Under the pieces are notes generated by a model. It had not been told where the DNA came from. It saw only the letters and a list, made by a program, of their open reading frames with translations, and ran no database searches. The translations under genes and the position numbers were made by a program. A stretch of DNA of 64,000 bases from Enterovibrio sp. JCM 19048. Its GTDB lineage: Bacteria; Pseudomonadota; Gammaproteobacteria; Enterobacterales; Vibrionaceae. Shown here piece by piece: positions 1 to 10,144 of this stretch. Location of the stretch: positions 62,001-126,000 of the forward strand of contig BAXE01000013.1 in the NCBI GenBank assembly GCA_001310415.1, written 5' to 3'. The stretch's first letter is position 1. Each line of letters begins with the position of its first letter.

Positions 1-186
1 GATGTACTGACCAAAGACATCGTGAAGAAAATGCGCGAGATGCAGCCGGATATGGCGGTGAATTATTATTTGGGCTGTGGGCACGCTCCCAACCTGTTTT
101 TCAAATCCTACCGTCAGGATGTCGAAAACTTCATTGAAGCCAACCCAATCTCCCCGATTAGCCATGCAAGGCGCAACGCGGGCTAA
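1..186 (+). CDS. alpha/beta hydrolase, C-terminal fragment
   Basis: The window opens inside this gene; 61 residues and a TAA stop are visible. The fragment runs SDVLTK-type sequence (here DVLTKDIVKKMREMQPDM) and then GCGHAPNLF. This is how many alpha/beta-hydrolase fold proteins end: the last acid residue (D near the start) followed by the catalytic His in a GHAP context. The substrate cannot be named from the fragment. A hairpin terminator follows 15 bases after the stop. Family assignment rests on these two short motifs only. Confidence 0.6.
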   Translation, partial: DVLTKDIVKKMREMQPDMAVNYYLGCGHAPNLFFKSYRQDVENFIEANPISPISHARRNAG

Positions 187-200
187 CCCGAAACAGCAAT

Positions 201-236
201 AAAAACGGCCTTTCTTTGAACAGAAAGGCCGTTTTT
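201..236. terminator. bidirectional intrinsic terminator
   Basis: AAAAACGGCCTTTCT and its reverse complement AGAAAGGCCGTTTTT flank a short loop. The A-run on one side and T-run on the other make it usable on both strands. It lies between two convergent genes, the hydrolase and agmatinase. Confidence 0.85.
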
Positions 237-255
237 GTATTTTCAGCTCAATGAT

Positions 256-1169
256 TTATTTGGATGCCCAGAGATGAAGCAACTCAACGGCGATGGTCGC
301 GCCGGCCAGCGACGTAATTTCCGCGCTGTCAAACGGCGGGCTTACTTCCACCACATCCATACCGACAATGTTGATACCGCGAAGTCCACGAAGTATGCGC
401 AGTGCTTTATCCGAGGTAATGCCGCCTATCACAGGCGTACCGGTACCCGGCGCATGGGCGGGGTCGAGGCAATCAATATCAAAGGTTACATAGGCAGGTT
501 TTGCACCGACCAGAGCTTTAATATGGTTGGCAATGTCATCGGCGGTCATGTCGTTAGCCGCTTCTGCACAAATCACATTGAATGGATGGTTGTCCCGGTC
601 GTAATCGGTGCGGATACCCACCTGCACCGAAACTGCCGGGTCAATTAGCCCTTCACGCGGTGCGTGGTAAAACATGGTGCCGTGGTCGTATTTGCTGCCC
701 TGGCTGTAGGTGTCTGTATGGGCATCAAAATGGATCAGTGCCATTTCCCCGTGTTTGGCGTGGTGCGCCCTGAGCAATGGCAGGGTGACAAAATGGTCAC
801 CGCCAAGGGTAAGCAGCGCCTTACCGGCAGCCAGGATCTGGTTAGCAGCGGCGGTTGCTGTGTTAAGGAAGTCTTCACTGTCGCCGCAGGTAAACACCAT
901 GTCTCCCGCATCGACAATATTGCACTTATCTTTCAGCGCGAAAGGCCAGGGGTAGCGCTGGCCTTCCCAAGCCAGATTAACCGATGCGCGGCGAACGGCA
1001 TCAGGCCCAAGACGCGCCCCGGAACGGCCGGTGGTTGCCATGTCGTAGGCATGCCCAGCACAACAATATCGGCTGCAGTATCAGTGGGATCTTTCACCAT
1101 CGGAAGACGGAGAAAAGAGTAAGAGTTGGCAAAGAGTGAATCGTCTTTACGCGAAAAAACATCTTCCAT
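256..1169 (-). CDS. speB: agmatinase (ureohydrolase), one frame break
   Basis: Hydrolyses agmatine to putrescine and urea in polyamine synthesis. The translation follows E. coli SpeB closely through its whole length. The Mn ligands are visible in [18 protein letters not shown] and [17 protein letters not shown], and the C-terminal [10 protein letters not shown] block is present. The start at 1169 ([10 protein letters not shown]) is chosen because AGG lies about 8 bases upstream; an ATG at 1181 is in the same frame but poorly placed. The first 42 residues are in a different frame from the rest. The break is near 1047, where VLGMP should continue as [10 protein letters not shown], and one missing base restores it. 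A monocistronic gene ending at a shared terminator. Confidence 0.9.
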
Positions 1170-1384
1170 AATCAGCCTCATAACCGTTAGCGGTAAACAC
1201 TATTTCTACAAGTTAGCAGTTGGCAGGGAATGCTATGTCTATTTTCTGCGGCACTAAGCAATTCGTTGAAAGCCCTGCAAGCCACTGTGCGTTCCTGTGA
1301 CCTCTTTCGATATGTTGGGGTGTGAACCAAATTCTTAACAAGTTTGCACAACTATCTGGTCTATATAACTTAAAGCCTCATGAC

Positions 1385-1414
1385 TGATGGTAATGGTGAT
1401 GGTGATGGTGATGG
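1385..1414. repeat. TGATGG hexamer tandem repeat upstream of patatin gene
   Basis: Five imperfect hexamers (TGATGG TAATGG TGATGG TGATGG TGATGG), then a degenerate unit, lie about 40 bases before the patatin start codon. The spacing puts them between a likely promoter and the ribosome-binding site. The rest of 1182-1452 is AT-rich and holds nothing else I can support. Confidence 0.8.
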
Positions 1415-1452
1415 GTGACGGGGAGTCAGTTTGAGATCAGGAGACAGAAAAC

Positions 1453-2572
1453 ATGGCAACGACGCGAAGCAAGAAAAAGCCACCGTGTGTTTAGTGCTGC
1501 AAGGCGGCGGCGCTTTGGGGGCGTACCATATTGGCGCTTATCAGGCATTGGAAGAAGCTGGCTTCACGCCAGACTGGTTCGCCGGGATCTCCATTGGCGC
1601 GTTGAACTCTGCCATTCTCGCCGGGAATAAACCCGAAGAACGGTTGCAAAAGCTGGAGCAGTTCTGGAACCGTATCTCCCGCCCTGAAACCGATGTTCCC
1701 ATGCCAGACAATATGGCGATGGCGTATAACACCTACAGCGCTTCGCAGGCGTTGATGTTTGGCCAGCCTGATTTCTTTGTCCCGCGTCCACTCAACCCTT
1801 GGCTGGCACCCGCAGGGGAAGCAGCGACCAGTTTTTACGATACCAGCCTCTGCTTACAACCTTGGCGGAGCTGGCAGATTTCGATTTGATTAACCAGAAC
1901 AAAGCAAGGCTGACGGTAGGGGCAACGCGAGTTACCGACGGCGAGCTGGTCTTTTTTGACAGCAAAACCGAGGATCTTGGACCCGAGCATGCGGTGGCAA
2001 GTGGCTCGCTGCCGCCGGGCTTTCCGGCTACAAAAATTGATGAAGACCATTACTGGGATGGCGGTGTCGTCTCCAATACCCCGGTAAATGGCTTGCTGGA
2101 TTTAGCTGGGCCATCAGAGGATCTGCTGATCTTTATGGTCGACTTGTGGGATTCGAAAGGGCCATTGCCCCAAACCATGAGTGAAGTGTTGTGGCGCGAA
2201 AAGGAAATCCGCTACGCGAGCCGCACCAGTGAACATATTGAAGCCTTGATGGCAAAAAGAAACCTGGACTATGTACTGGCAACCCATCCTGAGCTGGTTG
2301 ACAGTGAACAGGCACCGAAAACCACCAAGCTCCGATCTGGCAGAAAAGTCGATATCGTCCACATCACCTTTGAGCCGCTGAAAGGCCATATTCCGTTGAG
2401 CGATGCAGAGTTTTCACGCCGATCAATCCGGTTACGGCGCGAATGTGGTTATGAAGACATGAAACAAGCATTGGCGGAGTCACCGTGGACGCAACAGAAT
2501 GAAGGGTTGCCATGCCACTACTACAAACGGGGCTGTGAAGGACATTGGGATGATGCTAAAAAGCTCGAATAG
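1453..2572 (+). CDS. patatin-like phospholipase with DUF3734 tail, two frame breaks
   Basis: A serine lipid acyl hydrolase of the patatin fold. The oxyanion loop GGGALGAYHIG is followed by the nucleophile elbow GISIG, and the catalytic Asp lies in DGGVVSNTPV. The C-terminal third resembles the DUF3734 extension found on cytoplasmic bacterial patatins; no signal peptide is seen. The best start is ATG 1453, with AGGAG eight bases upstream. It reads MATTRSKKK and must change frame in the A-run near 1478 to reach ATVCLVLQGGG. A second break near 1848 joins FYDTS to LLTTLAELADFD. Each break is repaired by one added base. The polar-lipid or other ester substrate is unknown. Confidence 0.85.
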
Positions 2573-2787
2573 GGCGGATTGATGCCAGACGCTAGTGAAA
2601 AATCGTTTCGAAAGCTAAAAAGTTTGGAAGCAAAAGGTTAACGGTGGATGAACAGTTTCGAACCTTAAGGAAACAAAGGAAAGAAACCGGAAAAAACTTA
2701 TGTGATTAATCGGGAAACCTATAGGCGGCAAGGGGCGATTAGTTTAGACTACGCCCTCTTTACCCATCCCCATCCGAGGTAATCATC

Positions 2788-3123
2788 ATGTCTTTACCAA
2801 ATTGCCCAAAATGTAACTCTGAATACACTTACGAAGACGGCGCACTGTACGTATGCCCTGAGTGTGGTCACGAGTGGTCTCAAGATGCATCTGCAGATGC
2901 AGAAGAGACAAAAGTCATCAAAGACTCTAACGGCAATGTACTGCAAGACGGTGACACTGTTACTGTTATTAAAGACCTGAAAGTGAAAGGCTCTTCTCTG
3001 GTCGTTAAAGTGGGTACTAAGGTTAAGAACATCCGTCTGGTAGACGGTGACCACGATATCGATTGTAAAATCGACGGTATCGGTGCGATGAAACTGAAAT
3101 CAGAATTCGTTAAGAAAGTGTGA
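2788..3123 (+). CDS. yjdM: YjdM (PhnA) family zinc-ribbon protein
   Basis: An intact 111-residue protein. The N-terminus carries a four-cysteine zinc ribbon (CPKC and CPECGHEW), followed by the conserved all-beta PhnA domain ([32 protein letters not shown]). The protein was once called alkylphosphonate uptake protein, but no enzymatic role is established for the YjdM family. GAGGTAAT sits just before the ATG and a strong terminator follows the stop, so it is a single-gene transcript. The 215-base spacer upstream (2573-2787) shows no other gene. Confidence 0.93.
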   Translation: MSLPNCPKCNSEYTYEDGALYVCPECGHEWSQDASADAEETKVIKDSNGNVLQDGDTVTVIKDLKVKGSSLVVKVGTKVKNIRLVDGDHDIDCKIDGIGAMKLKSEFVKKV

Positions 3124-3138
3124 TTCAGTCTTAACCGC

Positions 3139-3169
3139 AAAAAAGCCGCGCTCCAAAGCGCGGTTTTTT
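3139..3169 (+). terminator. intrinsic terminator of yjdM
   Basis: A GC-rich stem AAAAAGCCGCGCT / AGCGCGGTTTTTT with a short loop and a six-base T-run follows 16 bases after the yjdM stop. Confidence 0.9.
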
Positions 3170-3324
3170 GTGCCTGTAGAACTGGACTCTATGCCCGTTT
3201 GCTGCGTATAAACTTACTAAGCCCGAGGTCAACAGACCCTAAGATCTGAAGATGCTCAGTCAATCTCGCTGAATTCTGCATCTTCAGGATGTTTGGGTAT
3301 AAACACAGTGGAGGGGAGCGCGCA

Positions 3325-4676
3325 GTGGCAGACAGCAAAGACGGCAAGAAAGTCCCAAGTAACCGACTCAGCAGGGTTGGCATGTTTGGTTCAGTGGTCA
3401 CCAAAGTGGCGACCAATATGGCTGCAGAGGGCGCAAAACAGTGGATGTCTGGCAAACGCCCGAGCAAAAAAGACCTACTTCTTACGCCGAAAAATATCGC
3501 CAATATCACAGATCAACTGGCGCAGCTTCGTGGTGCAGCCATGAAAGTCGGGCAGCTACTCAGTATGGATGCCGGAGACAGCCTTCCCAAAGAGCTGACG
3601 GATATCCTCGCTAAGTTACGTTCTGATGCATCGCCAATGCCGGCCAAGCAACTGGCAGCTGTTCTCAGCAATGAATGGGGTAGTGACTGGCAAAAGCACT
3701 TTATCTCGTTCAACTTCAAGCCGATCGCGGCGGCGTCGATTGGTCAGGTGCACTTTGCCTATGCGGACGATGCGTCGGAACTGGCCGTTAAAGTGCAGTA
3801 TCCCGGCATAAAGAAAAGTATCAGCAGCGACGTGGACAATGTGGTGACGTTACTGCGTATTACGGGTCTTATCCCGAAAGAAGTGGACTACAAGCACCTG
3901 TTGGAAGAAGCCAAGAAGCAGCTTCATGATGAAGCCGACTATGCCTTGAAGCCTCGATGGCAGACAGGTTTTACAACCTGTTGCGTGACGATCCGCGCTT
4001 TGTGGTGCCTAAAATCAGACCCGAACTGACTACCCCTTCCATCCTAGCTATGAGTTATGAGCAGGGTGAACCCATCGAAACGTTGCAGGCACTGCCCCAG
4101 GCTGAAAGAAATACCCTGATTGAAAACCTGTTTGAACTGCTTTTCCGCGAAGTGTTTGAATTTCGCCTGGTGCAGACAGACCCCAATTTTGCCAATTACC
4201 TCTACCAGCGAGACAGCCAGAAGATAGTGTTGCTGGATTTTGGCGCAACTCGGGAGTATTCCGAAACCATCGGTGAGGGTTACCGCCAGTTATTGACGGC
4301 AGCAATGCACCGCGACGAAGCACGTCTGGCTGATGCGATGTCGCAAATCGGTTTTTTCAGCGACCACATTTTCCCCGAGCAGAAAGCGGCCGTAGTGAAC
4401 ATGGTGATGACGGCGTGTGAACCGTTAAGTTGTGGTGACACTTATGATTTTGGTAACACTGACCTTGGCAGCCGGTTACACGATGCTGGCATGGCATTAA
4501 GCATGGAACAAGGTTACTGGCATACGCCGCCAGCTGCGGCCTTGTTTTTGCACCGGAAAATTGGCGGTTTGTATTTGCTGGCAGCAAGGTTGGGGGCGAA
4601 GGTGAATCTGTCTGAACTCTTTGCACCGTTCCAGCTTTCTGCCGGAGAAAACTACCCTGAGCGCGTGGCGAATTGA
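3325..4676 (+). CDS. ABC1/AarF (UbiB-related) atypical kinase, one frame break
   Basis: A protein-kinase-like fold ATPase of the ABC1/ADCK/UbiB family, about 450 residues. Family hallmarks are all present: KVGQLLSMD (the KxGQ motif), the Ala-rich loop AAASIGQVH, AVKVQYPG with the nucleotide-binding Lys, an ExD-like segment DEADY, DPNFANY and the metal-binding LDFGATRE. It is shorter than UbiB and has no C-terminal membrane helices, so it is a soluble paralogue rather than the ubiquinone-synthesis protein. GTG 3325 is preferred over the in-frame ATG 3289 because GAGGGGAG lies six to seven bases upstream. The frame breaks near 3949, where ALEASMADRF needs one extra G. Confidence 0.87.
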
Positions 4677-4760
4677 TAAAAGCCACCCGGTATATCAAAT
4701 AACTGCCACAAATGGCCTGTTAATATGGGCAAACAGGCAATGGCATGCAGGAAACAGAAT

Positions 4761-5387
4761 ATGTCCGCACGATTATTCCAGCATCTGGAAACCATATGGA
4801 ACTACCAGTTAATGGGTCACCAGTTAGAGGCAGCCGACTGCCTGTTCGTACTATGCAGTAACGATTTACGCGTCGCTGAATATGCTGCGCAGCTTTATAA
4901 GCAGGGATTAGCACCTTATGTGATGGTATCAGGTGGCAAAGGGCGCTTTACGGAAGACTTTGATCAGTCTGAAGCTGAAACCTTTGCGACGTGTTGATGG
5001 ATGAAGGGGTACCGGCATCGGCATTGTTACTTGAAACCGAGGCAACGAACACTGGCGAAAACGTGACACTGTCACACGGTGTGATGATTCAAAAAGGGCT
5101 GCACTTTTCCCGTTTCATTCTGGTGCAGAAGCCGTTTATGGAAAGACGTGCGTATGCGACATTCCTTAAACAGTGGCCGGGTGAACAGGAAAGCGTGATT
5201 TGTACCTCGCCGCCGATCGCTTTATCGATTACCCCAACGATTCTCTGCCTTTCGACCATGTTGTTGAGGCGACACTGGCTGATTTTGAGCGGTACGTGAT
5301 TACCCTGCGCTTGGGTATCAAATCCCACAAGCCATTCCCGAACATGTACTCGAAGCGTATTCGGAACTCAAAAAACAGGGGCTGTGA
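4761..5387 (+). CDS. YdcF-like DUF218 protein, three frame breaks
   Basis: A cytosolic DUF218 protein of the YdcF type. Pieces in order are a start MSARLFQHLETIW, a Rossmann-like first strand ADCLFVLCSNDLRVAEYAAQL, VMVSGGKGRFTEDF, an ETEATNTGENV motif typical of the family, and VQKPFMERRAYATF. Breaks lie near 4990, 5217 and 5303; after repair the protein ends ALGYQIPQAIPEHVLEAYSELKKQGL. ATG 4761 has AGGA eight bases upstream. E. coli YdcF binds S-adenosylmethionine, but no reaction is known. It follows the ABC1 gene by 84 bases and may be cotranscribed with it. Confidence 0.8.
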
Positions 5388-5396
5388 CAGCCCCTG
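5370..5396 (-). terminator. terminator of the chemoreceptor gene
   Basis: Read on the minus strand, CAGGGGCTG and CAGCCCCTG form a 9-bp stem with a three-base loop, followed by TTTTTT. It overlaps the stop codon of the convergent ydcF-like gene. Confidence 0.8.
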
Positions 5397-5412
5397 ACTT
5401 ATTTGCACAGAC

Positions 5413-8408
5413 TTAGTAGCTAAATCGCCCAATCATGGTGTTCAGGTTTTCCGCCTGCTCACTCACCCCGTCCATGTTGTCGTTAATCCGGTTAAGGATC
5501 CGCGAGCATTGCTGGATATTCTGGCCGACATTGCTCACGCCATCTGAGGCATCCCTGACCCGGTCAAACTGCGCCTTGATGGACACATTTACCCGGTCGA
5601 AGTTGGCACAGACTTCCTTACTGGAATCGGTGATTTTGCTCAGCAAATCGCCGGAGATGTTGACCTTTTCAGCCCCAACAGTAATGCGCTCGTCCGATTC
5701 TTTAATCAGGGCTGAAATCTCTTTCGCCGCTTCCGCACTGCGTTGGGCGAGGCTGCGTACTTCACCGGCCACGACCGAGAACCCGCGTCCCTGCTCACCG
5801 GCACGGGCGGCCTCAACACTGGCGTTCAGTGCCAACAGACTGGTCTGGAATGCAATACCTTCAATGGTACTGATGATTTGCTGCATCTTGCGGCTTGAGT
5901 CGGTAATCGACATCATGGCGGATTCGATTTCTTTCACCAGCACCTCACTTTCGTGGGCATGATCCAGCGCTTTCTGCGATACACCGACAGAAACTTTGGA
6001 ATGATCCAGTGTTTCCTCGATATTGCTGCGCATGGCTTTCATCAGCAGTGAAACATCCTTGAGCTGCTTAACCTGAGTATCCAGCTGCTCATTCAGGTCG
6101 GAGACCTCAACGTTGGTTTCTTCCGAGGTGTTGGTGAGGTTGCCGGCGGAAGACTGGATTTCGCGCATCATTTCAGCAAGGGCGGCTAGGGTTTCATTGA
6201 TACCCGCTTTGAGCTTTTTATAGTCGCCGGAAACGTCAAGCGTGAAGCTGTCGGTAAGATCGCCTTTGGAAAGCTTATCCAGCACTTCACGGGTGTGGGT
6301 GAGGGTGTCGTCGATATTCTCGGCGGTTTGGTTAACGGTTTTCGACAGTGCCAGCAAATCGCCGGAAACATCCTTAGTTTTGCAGCGGGCAGAAAAGTCG
6401 CCGTCGGACACTTTACCGAGCACGGTGCCAATGTTGCCCAATACGCCGTAGATGGATATGGACGCCTGGTTGACTGCCCGCTTCATTTCGTTGAGCTTGC
6501 CTTTTGCTTCCACGTTCACTGTGCCACCAAATTGGCCGTCACTGAGAGAATGCATCACTTCGCAGATCTCAACGACCACGCGCTCGGTGTCGGCAATCGA
6601 CTGGTTCATCAGCTCTTTTAACGAAGCCAGATCACCGGCTGCTGGCGCAGTCACACGCTGGCTGTAGTCGCCACTGGCAAGGGCAGACATGGTTTTCTTG
6701 GCATCATTGATAAATGCGGCGGTGGTTTTCGCAGAAGTATTGACCTGGTTTTTCAGCGTTTCCAGCTGACCTTTGGCGTTGGTGCTTACCTGACTGCTGA
6801 AATCACCCTGTTCGATTTTTGCCATCACGTCGCCAATGCCGGTTACGGTGGCTTCAATTTCGCTGGCGAACTGGTTAATGCTGAGTTTGAGCTTTTGCAA
6901 ATCGCCCGTCATGTCAGAGGTGACGCGCTGGGAGAAATCGCCTTCTGAAAGGCCATTCATGGTGGAAGAGATATTGACGACCGCCCCTTCAAGAGACGCC
7001 AGCATGGTGTTGAGCGCTTCGGCCGCCTGCCCGGTTTCGTCTTTGCTGTGAACGACAGCGCGATCTGAAAAATGCCAGTTTTGGCGCAGTTTGAGGATAA
7101 AGGCGGACAAATCCTGGATCGGCTTGGCAATCAACTGGCCGACATGACGGGCAGAGAGGATCACCAGCCCGACCAAAATAACGGCCATGATGAGGTACAC
7201 CACTTTCAGGTAAAACGCTGCGGCAAGGGCTTCACCTACTTCCTGCTCAACCACCACAATCCAACTGGTGTCATCGCCAATTTGCATTCGGTTGAACACA
7301 GTGAACACGTCCTTGTCGCGGTAGTTCTCGCCATGGAAAGCAACAGGGGAGAAGGGAGCGCCGCTTTCCAGTGCATAATCAATGGCCTCTGAATTCAGCG
7401 TGAGGTTATTGCGAAAGGAGTTCACCACCGTCATTGTGTCGCTGCGGAAGGTGTCAGAGCGCAGCTTGCGGTCGGTTCCGATAATGTAGGATTCCCCGGA
7501 GCGCCCCAGGCCGTAGTCTTTGTTCATCACTGCACTGATTTGATCCAACGGCAACTGGATGATGAGCACTGCTTTGGGAACACCGTTAATGTAAACAGGC
7601 GTTGCTGCAAACCCTGCCGGAGAATCATACGAAGGCAGATACTGGCATAGTCGTTAAATACCGTTTCGACCTCTTCACCGGCTTGGATCTTTTGTTTCAG
7701 GGTGCCAAATACCTTACCCAGCCCAGACTGCGCATAGGGACCGTCTTCCAGGTTGGAAGCAAAATCAATCTCCTTAAACACGGAATAGACCACATTGCCG
7801 GACGCCAAATCGACCAGAAAGATATCGTAGAAGCCGAAATTGGAAACGTATTGCCGGAAATTGGCGTGGTACTCCTTGTGCACCAGATCGTAATTGGTCG
7901 TGCCTGCCTGACGCAGCTGGTCTTTTTGGCCGACCGGATAATGGTTGTTGGAGATGTAAGCGTTTTGCAATGCAATGGAAGTTGGATTTGCGCCGTCCAG
8001 CAACAGACCCGTATCAATGTCTGACCCGGTCTGGGCTTTGTAGCTGGTGGCAAAAACATTGTCGTAAAAAGCAGACAGGGACTGCATCTTGGTCTGCATC
8101 TGTGTGGCACCGTCGTAACGGTTAAAAGCGTCGATAAAGCGGGGGGTCGCCTCAATGGTGGCTGGGTTAGTAGCTATGCTTTTCAGGATGGATTTGGAGT
8201 TATCGAAATAGTTTTTCAGTGAGTCTGATTTGAGCTGCGCAATGGCAAGTAATGCCTCGCTTTTCTGCTCCTCCAGGGAACTTGAAGAGTTATACAGGCC
8301 AATCAGGGCTGTAAGGACAGTGGGAACAAGACCTATAACACACAGAATAACGGTCATTTTTTTTACGAGAGGATAATCCTCAAATTTCTGTATCCAGGTC
8401 TCGAGCAC
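5413..8408 (-). CDS. methyl-accepting chemotaxis protein with about seven HAMP units, one frame break
   Basis: A membrane chemoreceptor of about 998 residues. Order: short cytoplasmic start, TM1 ([20 protein letters not shown]), a large periplasmic dCache-like sensor, TM2 ([18 protein letters not shown]), and one canonical HAMP. At least six tandem HAMP-like units then carry the repeated motif (L/I)xxGDF ([60 protein letters not shown]). The signalling hairpin contains the tip-like [30 protein letters not shown] 8408 is chosen as the start because GGAGGAG lies seven bases upstream; an in-frame TTG at 8423 overlaps that site. The frame breaks near 7641 (NDYAS to [10 protein letters not shown]). 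No C-terminal CheR-binding pentapeptide is seen. The ligand is unknown. Confidence 0.92.
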
Positions 8409-8555
8409 GAGTAACTCCTCCAAAGATAGAAGTGTCTTATTGTTAAGAGTGTAGGTGGGATTTTTGTTTTTGGGGAATGTGCCAGCCTTATCCTCTGGCG
8501 GATTTTCAGTAACATACCCATCAATGTTAAAAGACCCAATGGATGAGGAAATTGT

Positions 8556-8979
8556 GTGACTGGATCACGCCAAAACCCACAGCCTAACTACGCTGAACTT
8601 AACAAGGCGCTCGCTTTTGTGATTCTTATGCTCGGCGTGGCGTTTGGCATTATGAATTTGCAATTGGCCTTTTCGGACGAGCACCAGAGCATATGGCTGG
8701 GAGCGCTGTACGGCTTTTTTAGGCTTTATCGGGATTTTCGTTGCGATATTTTGGGTGTTTGATTCCTACAACACGGAAGTCACCGCAAACCATGTCGCCA
8801 AAGGGAAAACCCAGATCCGGTGGGAAGAGGTCACTGACGCAAAATCAAACGACTTCTCGATGGTGATTCTAAGTGGTGACACGAAGGTAGTGATTAACTA
8901 TTACGCCTATCGGGAGCCGGAAACGCTTCGGGAGAAGATTCCCCAACTTATCGCTTCACACAGGCAAAGTGCGCCGTAG
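8556..8979 (+). CDS. small membrane protein with bPH-like C-terminus, one frame break
   Basis: After repair of a break in the T-run near 8716, this is a protein of about 141 residues. Two membrane helices (ALAFVILMLGVAFGIMNLQL and GFIGIFVAIFWVF) are followed by a soluble region. The pattern there (TQIRWEEVTDAKSND, MVILSGDTKVVINYYAY, LREKIPQLIA) resembles bacterial PH-like domains. The GTG start has GAGGA seven bases upstream. It is divergent from the chemoreceptor and convergent with the sugar ABC operon. I do not recognise a named family. Confidence 0.65.
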
Positions 8980-8996
8980 CGGATTTACTTTTCCTG

Positions 8997-9017
8997 CCGC
9001 CCTCAATGGGCGGTTAT
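8997..9017. terminator. hairpin between convergent genes
   Basis: CCGCCC and GGGCGG form a six-bp stem with a TCAAT loop, followed on the plus strand by TTATTGATT. It sits between the small membrane protein and the end of the sugar ABC operon. The T-tract is weak. Confidence 0.5.
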
Positions 9018-10132
9018 TGATTGGATGCAGGGCGCACGGTTTTTTTGCCCAAAGGGCGGTCTGCACTGATCCGCATTCCGCCATATTCAAACAGGTGGCT
9101 TGTCGCGAGTTTGCCGTACACTGGAATGGTGTCGCCTATTGCCACTTCGACATCTTCACCGCATTTCAATACCAATTCCCGGTCATTCGCGTAGAGATAG
9201 AGGAAACTTTCACTCCCCATTTTCTCGACCGCGAAGACTTTCCCACGGATCTCGTAATCGGCATTTTCCGGTGAAAGCGAAAGGTGTTCAGGACGTACCC
9301 CCAGATACATTTTGTTTGAGGTTCGTGCCCGTGCCTTTAATGGCATGGTCAAGGTGTGGCTGCCTAGTATGAAATGATCTTTGTTTCCGACCGTGGCCTG
9401 TTCAACGCGCAGGAAGTTCATGGCGGGCGTACCAATAAAACTGGCGACAAAGCGGTTGACCGGGTTGTGGAACAACTCCATGGGCGAGCCTGTTGCTCAA
9501 TTTTGCCTTTGTTCAGCACCACAATGCGGTCTGCCAGCGTCATGGCTTCCGTCTGGTCGTGAGTAACATAAATCATGGTGGACTTGAGCCGCTGTTTGAG
9601 CTTGATCAGCTCCAACCTCATGCCTACCCGGAGAGCGGCATCTAGGTTGGACAGTGGCTCATCAAGCAGGAACAGTTTTGGATCGCGGCTGATGGCGCGT
9701 CCAATGGCAACGCGCTGGCGCTGGCCGCCGGAAAGCTCGCGGGGTTTGCGGTTCAGCAGGTGGCCTATTTGCAACGCTTCTGCAGTGCGGCGCACGGTTT
9801 GCTGGATTTCGTCTTTCGGTAAACCGGCGATTTCGAGCCCGAAGCCAATATTCCGCTCTACCGTCATATGTGGGTAAAGCGCATAGGACTGAAACACCAT
9901 GCAATGCCGCGGTCAGCGGGTTCGCCCTGGGTAACGTCATCGTCATCAATATAAATGCGGCCAGTCGTGACCTTCTCCAACCCGGCGATAATACGCAGCA
10001 GGGTGGATTTCCCGCACCCGGAAGGGCCAACCAAAACACAGAATTCCCCATCGGAATATCGAGGTTCAAAGGCAGGATCACCCGCTGGTTACCGAAAGAT
10101 TTACTGACATTGTCTAATTGCAAAGTCGCCAT
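9014..10132 (-). CDS. sugar ABC transporter ATPase (MalK/UgpC type), three frame breaks
   Basis: The nucleotide-binding subunit of a carbohydrate ABC importer (CUT1 class). After repair it has Walker [11 protein letters not shown]-loop [13 protein letters not shown], signature [14 protein letters not shown], Walker [13 protein letters not shown] and the H-loop THDQTEAM. The C-terminal regulatory OB domain starts near [10 protein letters not shown]. Breaks lie near 10050 (before [11 protein letters not shown]), 9900 (RGIA to MVFQSY) and 9497 (KIEQQ to SPMELFHNP). GGAGAAG precedes ATG 10132. It is the last gene of the operon that starts with the RpiR regulator at 17473 and would energise the two permeases at 11590-13377. 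Confidence 0.9.
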
Positions 10133-10144
10133 AATTCTTCTCCG

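Noticed and set aside
3325-4676. UbiB of ubiquinone synthesis
   Set aside because: The protein is too short, lacks C-terminal membrane helices and is not next to ubiE or ubiJ.
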